Part shown: positions 18,196 to 26,599 of the stretch, piece by piece
Layout of the letters: the number at the start of each line of letters is the position of its first letter
How positions within the stretch are numbered: position 1 is the stretch's first letter
Source of the DNA: CAZIKB01 sp964539665
GTDB lineage: Bacteria; Zhuqueibacterota; Zhuqueibacteria; Oceanimicrobiales; Oceanimicrobiaceae
Assembly: GCA_964539665.1 (NCBI GenBank)
Contig: CAZIKB010000004.1
Coordinates: 1-64,000 of the forward strand
Direction: 5' to 3'
DNA length: 64,000 bases
Translations under genes and position numbers: made by a program
Notes under the pieces: model-generated
What the model was told of the DNA's origin: nothing
What the model saw: the letters and a program-made list of their open reading frames with translations, nothing else
Databases searched by the model: none

Positions 18196-20517
18196 ATGGC
18201 AATAAAAAACAATCCCAAAAAAATTGCTTTTATAGGGGACTACGTGCCGCGCAAATGCGGGATTGCCACCTTCACCCATGATGTACTCACCGCGTATGCA
18301 GCGCAATTTCTGCATACTGAATGTTTTGTCGTGCCAGTTAATGACAATGCTAAAGGGTATGATTATCCGGAGGAAGTACGTTTTGAGATCGCCGAACAAG
18401 ATATCAGCACTTACCGCAGAACCGCCGATTTTCTCAATTTCACTAACACTGATATTGTTTCTTTGCAGCATGAATTTGGGATTTATGGCGGCTCTGCCGG
18501 CAGTCACATTCTCGCTTTGCTGCGCAATTTACACGTGCCTATCGTCACAACCTTGCACACTGTTCTAAGCAATCCGAGTACGGAGCAAAAACGAGTGATC
18601 AAGGAGCTGGCTGCGCTCTCTGCACGATTGGTGGTAATGAGTGAACGCAGTAAGTCATTTCTCGAGGAAATTTATCAAATTCAGGAAGACAAAATCGACT
18701 ATATTCCGCACGGAATACCAGATATGCCGTTTGTGGATCCTAATTTCTATAAAGACCAGTTTGATGTGGAAGGGAAGCATGTTATCTTGACATTTGGATT
18801 ACTTTCCCCCAACAAAGGTATCGAGAATGTCCTAAAAGCGCTGCCGCGGGTCATTTCAGAGATTCCCAATCTGGTCTATATTGTACTGGGCGTCACCCAT
18901 CCATCTTATATTCAAAAGCATGGTGAATCATACCGGCTGGGTCTTGAACGTATGGCACACGATTTAGGCATAAAGCAACACGTAATTTTTTATAATCGCT
19001 TTGTTACTCTGGAAGAATTAAAAGAGTTTATCTGTGCGGCCGACATCTATATCACGCCTTATCTGAATCCCGAACAGAGCACTTCCGGTACTCTGGCGTA
19101 TGCTTTTGGTTGCGGCAAAGCTGTAATCTCAACGCCCTTCTGGCATGCGACGGAAATGCTGGCAGATGAGCGAGGGGTGCTGGTTCCATTTGGTGATGTG
19201 GACGCTATTTCGCAAGCTATAAACAATCTATTGAAGGATGAACCGTACCGCCACTCCATGCGGAAAAAAGCATACATTCTTGGTCGCGAGATGGTTTGGA
19301 GCAATATCGCCCACCTGTATGCATTGTCTTTTAAAAAGGCACGACAGGTTCGGTTGGATAAACCTGCCAGGTCATTAATTGTCAAAACTCTGGCGGATCA
19401 GAGAAGTGAATTGCCCGCCTTTCGGCTTGATCAGGTGAAACGTCTGACCGACTCCACCGGAATATTTCAACACGCCCGATTCACAATCCCGAAGTTTGCC
19501 GAAGGTTATTGTACTGACGACAATGCCCGCGCCTTAATTTTGACTGTTCTTTTAGAAGAGGCCGGGCCGTCAAACAAGGAACTTTATAATTTGGCTGCCA
19601 GTTATGCCGCTTTTATCAACCATGCATTCAACTTCGAGAAAAAGCAATTTCGAAATTTTATGGGATTCGACCGTCGCTGGCTGGAAGAAGTCGGCTCTGG
19701 AGACAGTCAGGGACGGGCTATCTGGGCTCTTGGCACTTGTGTCGGCCAATCTAAACTTCTCAAAATTCAGATGTGGGCAGCACAGTTGATTGAACAGGCT
19801 CTGCCCCTGGTCAACGATTTGCGAGCTCCGCGTGCCTGGGCATTTGTACTTCTGGGAATACATGAATATTTTCGCCGGCTTAGCGGTGACCGCAATGTTA
19901 ATCAGATGCGTGATGTTCTCACCCAGAGATTGGTGGAGCTTTATGAAAAAAACGCTTCACATGACTGGCCCTGGTTTGAGGATATTCTGACCTATGAAAA
20001 TGCCAAACTTCCCCATGCTCTCATTCTCAGTGGTCGCTGGTCAAATAACCACAAAGCTTTTGATATTGGTATACGGTCACTACGCTGGTTAATGAAAATC
20101 CAAACCGCTGAAGACGGTCACTTCCGTCCTATCGGCTCCGATGGTTTTTACCCACGCGGCGGACCACGGGCTATTTTTGACCAACAACCGATTGAAGCAT
20201 ACGCATCAGTTTCTGCCTGCCTGGAAGTTTATCGGGTGACTAAAGAAACATTCTGGTTTGACCAGGCGCGTAAAGCTTTCGAATGGTTCCTCGGTCGCAA
20301 CGACCTGGGGATGGAACTCTACGATTCCCACACCGGAGGTTGTAACGATGCTTTACAAGTTGACCGCGTCAACCAAAACCAGGGCGCAGAATCGACACTG
20401 GCGTTCGGGTTATCATTAACCGAAATGCAAATTGTAGAGAATTCACTCAATGCATTTAATCAACCGACTGAACTATCTCAGACTAAAGCAAGCTCACTCG
20501 CAAAAGATGAAAGCTAA
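18196..20517 (+). CDS. Glycosyltransferase family 4 fused to a six-hairpin glycosidase-like domain
   Basis: A 773-residue two-domain protein. Residues 1-390 form a GT-B glycosyltransferase of family 4 (GDYVPRKCGIATFTHDV, VSLQHEFGIYGG, LLSPNKGIENVLKALP, and the donor-site region STSGTLAYAFGCGKAVIS at ~295-312). Residues ~415-760 form an (alpha/alpha) barrel with CTDDNARALILTV, GRAIWALG and LYDSHTGGCNDAL, homologous to the free lipoprotein at 14452. There is no signal peptide, so both activities would be cytosolic. The next gene overlaps its 3' end by 11 bases. A transferase and a trimming enzyme in one chain suggest coupled synthesis and editing of a glycan; this is inference. Confidence 0.82.
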   Translation: MAIKNNPKKIAFIGDYVPRKCGIATFTHDVLTAYAAQFLHTECFVVPVNDNAKGYDYPEEVRFEIAEQDISTYRRTADFLNFTNTDIVSLQHEFGIYGGSAGSHILALLRNLHVPIVTTLHTVLSNPSTEQKRVIKELAALSARLVVMSERSKSFLEEIYQIQEDKIDYIPHGIPDMPFVDPNFYKDQFDVEGKHVILTFGLLSPNKGIENVLKALPRVISEIPNLVYIVLGVTHPSYIQKHGESYRLGLERMAHDLGIKQHVIFYNRFVTLEELKEFICAADIYITPYLNPEQSTSGTLAYAFGCGKAVISTPFWHATEMLADERGVLVPFGDVDAISQAINNLLKDEPYRHSMRKKAYILGREMVWSNIAHLYALSFKKARQVRLDKPARSLIVKTLADQRSELPAFRLDQVKRLTDSTGIFQHARFTIPKFAEGYCTDDNARALILTVLLEEAGPSNKELYNLAASYAAFINHAFNFEKKQFRNFMGFDRRWLEEVGSGDSQGRAIWALGTCVGQSKLLKIQMWAAQLIEQALPLVNDLRAPRAWAFVLLGIHEYFRRLSGDRNVNQMRDVLTQRLVELYEKNASHDWPWFEDILTYENAKLPHALILSGRWSNNHKAFDIGIRSLRWLMKIQTAEDGHFRPIGSDGFYPRGGPRAIFDQQPIEAYASVSACLEVYRVTKETFWFDQARKAFEWFLGRNDLGMELYDSHTGGCNDALQVDRVNQNQGAESTLAFGLSLTEMQIVENSLNAFNQPTELSQTKASSLAKDES

Positions 20518-21955
20518 ACGATCTAAAATAATCATAAAACCCGACTGCACAAGAGTTCTCTATCGGCCTTTTTACCCGATTGAAGAAAAACGCATACTAA
20601 AAATCATTGCTCGGGTGATGACTTTATCAGAGAATGAAGTCAAACGGGATATCAAACAAGTGATGACAGAATTTGGTAATCGTCACCAAAAAGTGCACGA
20701 TTTCTTTTTAAAACGCTTTGAGGAAATACGCGAACACCTTATCACAGATCAGCCTGTGAGTGAAGAACGAAAGCTGCTTTTAGGCGCCTATTTCACCCAG
20801 GAATACTCATTAGAATCTGCCGCTCTCTTCAACCCTTCAATCGTATGGCATCCAGATCAATCAAACTTGCCCGACGGAAGCAGAAGATTCATCGTGAGTC
20901 TGCGTGCAACAGGAGAAGGTCATATCTCATCCATTACGTTTCGCTCAGGTGTAATTGATGCTTCTAATTCTATTATAATAGATCAACCAACGCGTTTTGT
21001 CACATTACCAGAAATTCATCCAAATCCATCCTACGAAAAGCAGCTCTTTGAAAAAAAACTGCTTGAGCTGGGTTTAGCTAATGACTATGCTTATCAGGTT
21101 CTGCAAGGACTTGAAGAATCCTTCACCCTCGCAGAACTCAAGGAAAATATTCGCTACGCAATTATTCAGAGTAACAATCGAGCCGAAAATACAGAAATAG
21201 CCCAGGGCATCATCTCTCTGGCTCAATCCAATTATGAATTAACATATTCTCCAGACCAGCATCTTTCTGAACGTATTATATTTCCATCCACTCCGGCAGA
21301 GATGAACGGCATTGAGGATGCTCGTTTTGTAGAATTCCATGAAGACGATGGTTACACCACCTATTACGCGACATATACAGCGTTTGATGGCAAAGTGATT
21401 TTACCGCAGCTCTTACAGACAACCGATTTCCTGAATTTTAAAATAGCTACTCTGAACGGTCCGGAAGTGCATAACAAGGGTTTGGCGCTGTTCCCCAGAA
21501 AGATTAACGGTCTTTATACTATGATCTCGCGACAGGACAACGAAAATATCTATATTATGTTCTCAGAGCAGATTCATTTCTGGTATAGTAAAAAAATCAT
21601 TCTGAAACCAACCTTTCCCTGGGAGTATGTGCAATTAGGCAACTGTGGTTCACCCATCGAAACCCAGGCAGGGTGGCTGGTTTTAAGTCACGGAGTAGGC
21701 CCAATGCGCAAATATTCTATAAGTGCATTCCTGCTCGATTTAAACGATCCTACAAAGGTTATCGGGCGCCTGCAAGAGCCGCTACTCAGTCCTGATGAGA
21801 ACGAACGTGAGGGCTACGTACCGAATGTGGTATATAGTTGCGGCGGCCTGGTTCATGGCAATGAGTTGATAATCCCGTATGCCATGTCTGATTACGCCAG
21901 CAGCTTCGCAACAGTCAATCTTGATGAATTACTTACCGAACTGACTTCTTGTTGA
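20507..21955 (+). CDS. GH130 family protein with helical N-terminal extension
   Basis: A 482-residue protein. About 120 N-terminal residues are mainly helical, followed by a GH130-like propeller: SAALFNPSIVWHPDQS, MNGIEDARFVEF (probable catalytic region), YYATYTAFDGKV, GLALFPRKINGLYTMISRQD, GNCGSPIETQAGWLVLSHGVG, and a final YAMSDYASSFATVNL. This larger form differs from the compact GH130 at 16926. The start at 20507 is preferred over the ATG at 20450, which would overlap the previous gene by 68 bases; neither has a strong ribosome-binding site. The tight overlap with the GT4 fusion argues for a shared pathway. Confidence 0.8.
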   Translation: MKAKRSKIIIKPDCTRVLYRPFYPIEEKRILKIIARVMTLSENEVKRDIKQVMTEFGNRHQKVHDFFLKRFEEIREHLITDQPVSEERKLLLGAYFTQEYSLESAALFNPSIVWHPDQSNLPDGSRRFIVSLRATGEGHISSITFRSGVIDASNSIIIDQPTRFVTLPEIHPNPSYEKQLFEKKLLELGLANDYAYQVLQGLEESFTLAELKENIRYAIIQSNNRAENTEIAQGIISLAQSNYELTYSPDQHLSERIIFPSTPAEMNGIEDARFVEFHEDDGYTTYYATYTAFDGKVILPQLLQTTDFLNFKIATLNGPEVHNKGLALFPRKINGLYTMISRQDNENIYIMFSEQIHFWYSKKIILKPTFPWEYVQLGNCGSPIETQAGWLVLSHGVGPMRKYSISAFLLDLNDPTKVIGRLQEPLLSPDENEREGYVPNVVYSCGGLVHGNELIIPYAMSDYASSFATVNLDELLTELTSC

Positions 21956-22004
21956 AAGATAATATTGTCATTTTAAAATATATTTGTTATTCTCATACTT
22001 TTGC

Positions 22005-23729
22005 ATGTATATATCAAATAACCTAACAAACACAATTTTACAACGAAAAGCGATAATCAGTTTTAGTTCCCGCAATCAAAAAAAATTCAAGATTCTTACT
22101 AATCGGGATCAGAGCGGGCAGGTTCATCGGGAACAGTTATCTGCCAAAGGTCAACTTTTCGTTGTTACCAGTATATTGAATGACCGGAATGAGAGTGGAG
22201 AAGCGACCGATGTAATCATCAATATTATTAACGATATTTATTATTCGCATCCCTCAAATGATGTCAGTTCAAGTCTGAATCATGCTCTTCGGGATGCATA
22301 CACTCTGTTTCATGAATTATATAATACAAACGGTCATAGTGAAAAACTGAGATTAAGTTTTACAGCTCTGGTCTTAACCAAAGACCGTGTCAGTATTGCA
22401 CAAATCGGAAATAACCAGGTGTATCGCATAACACCTCATAATGTAGAGAAACTTACCTGTAATAATATGAATGGTACATCACAGCAATTAAATCAAAATC
22501 ATTCACTTGATTTTACTTCTGAACTCCAATTCGATGTTAACCATGATATCCCTTTAAAAATTGGTGACGGGTATTTGTTATGCACGGATGGATTAGTCAA
22601 TGTAAATCATCAGGAAATGAAAAAAATAGTATTGTCAAATCCCCCCGAAGAGGCAAGTGAAAAACTGATTAAAATGGCTAAAGAATCAGGAATCAATCAG
22701 GATATGGATGTACAGGTGATTCGAATTAACGCGGCTCCAGCGAAGCCATTTTTAACTCCGTTTAATAATACCAGAATAGCATTCTCTAATAAAATTCATT
22801 GGCTTACTACTGCCCTGATATTGTTATTTGTAGTAGTTTTATATTTCAATTTTAGTGATAATCTGCCAAACAATAAGAACGATCTTTCAAATCAACTTCG
22901 GCTGCAAAAAGAAGAGATTTTAGCAAATCCTCAGGAGCCCTCTAAATTGAAAATTGCAGAGAGTCAAAAAGCCAGTGTACTGATTCCAGGCCTTCCGCAA
23001 AACAGCCCTGAACCTATCACTTCAAGGAATAACGCAAAACCTCTGACTGGCAGCGATTCGAATACTAAGGCGATGTCACCTGAAACACGTGAGCCCGCAA
23101 TAGAGGAACCAACTGTAAATCAGTCACTGCAGGGAAATTCATTAAAATATGACAGGTTAAATATTTTCAAAGGAATGCTGACAGATAAATGGGAATTCCA
23201 AAATCTATCGGATTCAGATTTTAAAATAACAGAAGACAAAGTCATTTTCCTGGATAGTCCAAAAAGGAAAAAAGCGCTCTATCGCACTAAATTCTCTGAT
23301 TTAAGCTTCCAGGTACAGGCAAGAGTCTTAAAAAGCAATCTCACGGGTAGATACGGTATAATTGTAGGATATCATTCTGTAGCATCCAGTCCACTCGAAA
23401 CCTATTATCTAATTTCCATCCATGAACAAAAACAACTCGTGCTGCAAAAACATTCTAACTTTAAAAAAGAACTCATCGCTTCGATACCATTAACAAAAGA
23501 GTTAATAAATAACCTTCATAACATCCAACTCAAAATCCTGAGCCACGGTCCGTACCTGGAAATCTATGCAAACCAGGAACACCTGTATTTATGGGAGCAT
23601 GAAGAAAGAATTACCGGACAGATTGGCTTCTATGTTGATCCCCACATTCATGTAGAATTTTCAGATTTTAAGACTTCCAATTCCTGGTATTTAAAAAGAA
23701 TGATTTTGAATTCCAGAAATAATAAGTGA
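22005..23729 (+). CDS. Membrane-anchored degenerate PP2C-like protein with ConA/laminin-G-like C-terminal domain
   Basis: A 574-residue protein. Residues ~15-250 resemble the PP2C (PPM) phosphatase fold (LRLSFTALVLTKDRVSIAQIGNNQVYRI, IGDGYLLCTDGLVN). The early metal-binding motif, usually VADGMGG, reads VVTSILNDRNESG, so an essential Asp is missing and activity is doubtful. A transmembrane helix follows (~265-285: LTTALILLFVVVLYF), then a low-complexity linker and a beta-rich domain (~380-570: FQVQARVLKSNLTGRYGIIVGYHS, GQIGFYVDPHIHVEFSDFK) typical of concanavalin-like glycan-binding modules. The phosphatase side would be cytosolic and the lectin-like side periplasmic. ATG 22005 is chosen over TTG 21984. 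It may sense glycan produced by the upstream genes. Confidence 0.6.
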   Translation: MYISNNLTNTILQRKAIISFSSRNQKKFKILTNRDQSGQVHREQLSAKGQLFVVTSILNDRNESGEATDVIINIINDIYYSHPSNDVSSSLNHALRDAYTLFHELYNTNGHSEKLRLSFTALVLTKDRVSIAQIGNNQVYRITPHNVEKLTCNNMNGTSQQLNQNHSLDFTSELQFDVNHDIPLKIGDGYLLCTDGLVNVNHQEMKKIVLSNPPEEASEKLIKMAKESGINQDMDVQVIRINAAPAKPFLTPFNNTRIAFSNKIHWLTTALILLFVVVLYFNFSDNLPNNKNDLSNQLRLQKEEILANPQEPSKLKIAESQKASVLIPGLPQNSPEPITSRNNAKPLTGSDSNTKAMSPETREPAIEEPTVNQSLQGNSLKYDRLNIFKGMLTDKWEFQNLSDSDFKITEDKVIFLDSPKRKKALYRTKFSDLSFQVQARVLKSNLTGRYGIIVGYHSVASSPLETYYLISIHEQKQLVLQKHSNFKKELIASIPLTKELINNLHNIQLKILSHGPYLEIYANQEHLYLWEHEERITGQIGFYVDPHIHVEFSDFKTSNSWYLKRMILNSRNNK

Positions 23730-24046
23730 GAAAAAGGGATGTGCTGGTCGAGTGGATACAGATTTCTCTTGAGGCAACCAAAAGACGAGCAGCAAAAGAT
23801 TATCGCGACTCTTACGGCTGCGGATGTCGCTGGGTCATGAATCATTTTCAACAGAGGCGAAATTATTTGCTTGTTGGCGTCCAGGGTGTTTCCGTCAAAG
23901 TTGCATAGAATCGAAACATGAATGCTATTTCGATAGTATAAATCCCCAACTCAACCAATTTGTACTTTTGTTAACTTTTCCCTTGATAATGTGATAGAAT
24001 TTATTTATCTAAAATTAAAACTTATTCTTTTAATTAGGGGTAAAGT
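23730..24046. other. Intergenic region without supported gene
   Basis: Short open frames exist on both strands (60-67 codons) but match nothing I recognise and lack good start context. The stretch begins an AT-rich accessory segment that reaches to the tRNA-Sec gene at 26368. Confidence 0.4.
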
Positions 24047-24157
24047 GTGCCAATTGAAAAACCGAAGATTTTTCTCTGCTATGCCTGCAAAGATAAAGAA
24101 AAGGCAAAACAATATTACAATTCTAATATTGATTGCGCTAAATTTTTGAAACAATAA
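24047..24157 (+). pseudogene. Truncated TIR-domain N terminus
   Basis: A GTG-initiated frame of 36 residues starting VPIEKPKIFLCYACKDKEKA, which is the first beta strand and alpha-A start of a bacterial TIR domain (usually KVFLCYASEDKEKA). It stops with tandem TAA codons after QYYNSNIDCAKFLKQ, long before the catalytic glutamate. A GGGG-rich site precedes the GTG. It appears to be the remnant of a second TIR gene close to the intact one at 24773. Confidence 0.55.
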
Positions 24158-24204
24158 TAAACAGTGCTTGCCTGGGCGATCGCGCTGTTTTGTTAGGAGC
24201 ATTT

Positions 24205-24275
24205 GGCCGCCGGTATTTTCCTCACATAAACCCTTAATCCTATAAGGGGTGATAACAATAACTATACCGGCGGCC
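24205..24275. repeat. Strong palindrome with nested hairpin
   Basis: GGCCGCCGGTAT at 24205-24216 is exactly complementary to 24264-24275. Inside the 47-base loop, CCCTTA (24231-24236) pairs with TAAGGG (24243-24248). The GC-rich stem stands out from the AT-rich surroundings. It lies 40 bases before the STAS gene, so it may be a terminator, a protein-binding palindrome, a structured leader RNA or the end of a mobile element. Confidence 0.7.
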
Positions 24276-24316
24276 TAAATTAAATCACATGAATGAACTA
24301 AGTGAGGTTAGTTAAT

Positions 24317-24661
24317 ATGGCGATTCAAATTCAAGAGAAAAACGATGTGGTAGTATTTTCTATTGAGGGTAAATTAATGGGTGGTTCAGAAAGCATTGAG
24401 CTAAAGAATGCTCTACAGGATTGTATTGATAAAGGCTTTCAAAAAGTAGTAATTGATTTTGCTAAATTAAAATGGGCAAATAGCGCAGGTATTGGAATTA
24501 TAATTTCCTGTTATCTTACCATGAGAAGACTCAATGGCGATCTTAGAACTGCAAGAGTAACCGATAGAGTTGACTACTACTTTCGTATAAGCAAACTTAA
24601 CACTATTATTAAAATCTACGACACAGTAGAAGAAGCTGTGGAAAGTTTTCAAAATATTTGA
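24317..24661 (+). CDS. STAS-domain anti-sigma factor antagonist
   Basis: A 114-residue single STAS domain: IQIQEKNDVVVFSIEGKLMGG at the N terminus, KVVIDFAKLKWANSAGIGIIISC with the phosphorylatable serine in NSAG, and a C-terminal TIIKIYDTVEEAVESF. Such proteins bind or release a switch kinase or anti-sigma factor according to Ser phosphorylation. GTGAGG lies nine bases before ATG 24317, so the upstream GTG at 24302 is part of the ribosome-binding site. No partner kinase lies beside it, though a PP2C-like protein is encoded at 22005. Confidence 0.88.
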   Translation: MAIQIQEKNDVVVFSIEGKLMGGSESIELKNALQDCIDKGFQKVVIDFAKLKWANSAGIGIIISCYLTMRRLNGDLRTARVTDRVDYYFRISKLNTIIKIYDTVEEAVESFQNI

Positions 24662-24772
24662 CAAATTATTTATTCTTCTGTTAGTTTGCATTTTTTTTGT
24701 GTGGGAAATGACATTTCAGAAAAATGAAATTAAGAAATTGAACCAAGCTTTTAGTAATTTTAAGGAACCGAT

Positions 24773-25822
24773 ATGGCAAATGAGAAACATGTCAAGATTC
24801 TAAAACAAGGCGTAGAAGTTTGGAATAAGTGGAGAAAAGAGAATAAAAATATAATACCAGACCTCAGCGGTTCATTTCTCAGTGGTGAATTCCTCAATAA
24901 CGTAAACCTCAAGTCCGCAAATCTCAGATCTGCAAATCTCAGTGTTGCAGACCTCATTAGGTCAAACCTCAGTGGCGCAGCCCTCTCCGGGGCAAAGCTA
25001 AGAAGGGCAAATCTCAGGAATGCAAATCTCAGCAAAGCAGACCTAAGCGGTGTAGACCCCATTGTGGCGGACCTCAGTGGGGCAAAACTCAACAAAGCAG
25101 ACCTTAGGCTTGCTAACTTCAGTGGGGCAAACCTCAGGGAAGCAGACCTTAGTGGGGCATTTGTTGCATATACTGTATTTGGAATTATTGATTTTAGAGT
25201 AGTTAATGGTCTTGATGAGGTGAAACATGCAGGACCTTCTATTATTGGAATTGACACTATTTATGACTCTGAAGGGGAAATACCTGAAGTTTTTCTCAAA
25301 GATGCTGGCGTTCCAGATGATTTTATAAAATATATGAAATCGCAGATCGGTAAACCTATTGATTTTTATTCGTGTTTTATAAGCTATTCAAGCAAAGATG
25401 AAGAGTGTGCAAAAAGGTTACATGCAGATTTACAAGCTAAAGGTGTTAGATGCTGGTTTGCACCTGAAGACCTCAAAATAGGTGATAAAATCAGAACAGG
25501 GATTGATGAAGCGATAAGAATTTACGACAAGTTGCTTCTTTTACTCTCAGAAAACTCCATTGAAAGTGAATGGGTTGAAGATGAAGTTGAATCAGCATTT
25601 GAAAAAGAGGCAAAAGAAAATAAGACTGTACTTTTCCCTATTAGGTTGGATGATGCCGTAATGGAAACAAATAAAGCTTGGGCAGCCAAGATTAGACGAT
25701 CAAGACATATTGGAGAATTCAAAGACTGGAAAAACCATGACTCATATCAAAAAGCCTTTGAGCGTTTGTTGCGTGACCTTAAGGCTGAAAATTCATTAGA
25801 GCAGGAAGCTGAAAGGAACTAA
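24773..25822 (+). CDS. Pentapeptide-repeat protein with C-terminal TIR domain
   Basis: A 349-residue protein. Residues ~30-137 are tandem pentapeptide repeats of the A(D/N)LSG type forming a right-handed beta helix. After a linker, residues ~198-340 form a TIR domain: FYSCFISYSSKDEECAKRLH, GVRCWFAPEDLKIGD, LLLLSENSIESEWVEDEVE. The W-x3-E (Glu ~270) is in the place of the NADase catalytic glutamate. TIR proteins in bacteria are often NAD-cleaving effectors or scaffolds of defence or signalling systems; the pentapeptide part would bind a partner or assemble. AAGGAA precedes the ATG. No cognate sensor such as a Thoeris or Argonaute gene is adjacent. Confidence 0.9.
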   Translation: MANEKHVKILKQGVEVWNKWRKENKNIIPDLSGSFLSGEFLNNVNLKSANLRSANLSVADLIRSNLSGAALSGAKLRRANLRNANLSKADLSGVDPIVADLSGAKLNKADLRLANFSGANLREADLSGAFVAYTVFGIIDFRVVNGLDEVKHAGPSIIGIDTIYDSEGEIPEVFLKDAGVPDDFIKYMKSQIGKPIDFYSCFISYSSKDEECAKRLHADLQAKGVRCWFAPEDLKIGDKIRTGIDEAIRIYDKLLLLLSENSIESEWVEDEVESAFEKEAKENKTVLFPIRLDDAVMETNKAWAAKIRRSRHIGEFKDWKNHDSYQKAFERLLRDLKAENSLEQEAERN

Positions 25823-25823
25823 A

Positions 25824-25867
25824 AAGGCGACCACCGCCTCTGTGTCGAAGCATTTTGTGATCGCCTT
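25824..25867 (+). terminator. Hairpin terminator after the TIR gene
   Basis: AAGGCGACCAC (25824-25834) pairs with GTGATCGCCTT (25857-25867) with one mismatch, and GTATTTT follows. It lies directly after the stop codon of the TIR gene. Confidence 0.65.
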
Positions 25868-26279
25868 GTATTTTAAAATATATCTATGAAATTAATTACA
25901 ATACTTAAAATTCAAAGAGAGCATGGAGCCTTCACTTTTAATACAACATAAAATCCAATTCAAGTCACTACGATTTTTGATTCTATCTCTAATTTCTTTT
26001 TTTAATGCACAAGTAGATGAATAATTTTGAATCAAAATCTGTTCTTTTACAAAATTATTTCTCTCGTTATATGAGACCATTTTTTTACCCTTATTTACTG
26101 TTCTATTAAATAAGACAGCCTAAAATCAAAATGGTTGCTGAATATTTTAAAAGAAGGCGTTACTTATTTGATACATTATTACAGACACACTTAACTAAAT
26201 AGTGATTTTTCTCTTGATATTAACGGTAATTAAACGGATCTTATACCTAAGAATAACGTAACAACATAAAGAGATCGAA
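25868..26279. other. AT-rich intergenic region upstream of selC
   Basis: About 410 bases of very AT-rich DNA with only short frames, including a 62-codon frame on the minus strand ending at 25892 that has no recognisable similarity. No promoter could be fixed. Confidence 0.4.
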
Positions 26280-26348
26280 ATGTCTGGTAAAATAAGAAAA
26301 GAGATTTGGATTAATCCAGAGTTACTTGAGAAGGTCAAGGTGGTATAA
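26280..26348 (+). other. Short reading frame, possible gene remnant
   Basis: ATG at 26280, preceded by AGAGATCGAA, opens 22 codons (MSGKIRKEIWINPELLEKVKVV) before a TAA. The sequence reads like the start of a small DNA-binding or ribbon-helix-helix protein, but no function can be assigned. It ends 20 bases before the tRNA gene and may be what remains of a gene cut by an insertion near selC. Confidence 0.25.
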
Positions 26349-26367
26349 ATTGTTGTTTCTTCTACAT

Positions 26368-26463
26368 GGGAATGGATGAGCGCCTGGTGGCCTCCGCGGT
26401 CTTCAAAACCGTTGCGTCCCGAGTCACCTCGGGATGGGTGGGTTCGATTCCCACACGTTCCCG
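26368..26463 (+). tRNA. selC: Selenocysteine tRNA (anticodon TCA)
   Basis: A 96-base tRNA with the features of tRNA-Sec. The anticodon loop is CTTCAAA with anticodon TCA in a CGGT/ACCG stem, there is a long variable arm (CCCGAG-TCAC-CTCGGG), a T arm GTGGG-TTCGATT-CCCAC, and an extended acceptor stem GGGAATG with ACGTTCCC. CCA is not encoded and a T-run follows at 26467. It delivers selenocysteine to in-frame UGA codons together with SelA, SelB and SelD, which lie outside the window. No UGA-interrupted reading frame that would be a selenoprotein was found in the window. Confidence 0.93.
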
Positions 26464-26599
26464 CTACTTTTTTTCATGACTATATCCGATTATTTCATTC
26501 AAACTTATTCATTTTACTTCATTGTGAATTCTGGAATTCTTCGATGAATGGTCCATCACGTGGCAAATACTGTTGTAAAAAATTGAAGGGTATGAACTG

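Noticed and set aside
23726..23908. 60-codon frame starting with GTG, and a 67-codon minus-strand frame over the same bases
   Set aside because: Neither has a family pattern; the two contradict each other and the region looks like non-coding or decayed DNA.
24880..25170. Short tandem repeats resembling a CRISPR or satellite array
   Set aside because: The units are 15 bases, in frame, degenerate at third codon positions, and encode pentapeptide repeats. There are no spacers.
24760..25257. Long minus-strand open frame with repeated Leu-Arg-Ser-Ala units
   Set aside because: It is the antisense shadow of the pentapeptide repeats of the TIR protein; the 15-base codon periodicity explains its length and pattern.
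25892..26080. 62-codon minus-strand frame
   Set aside because: AT-rich, no recognised domain and only a weak ribosome-binding site; kept only as a note in the intergenic entry.
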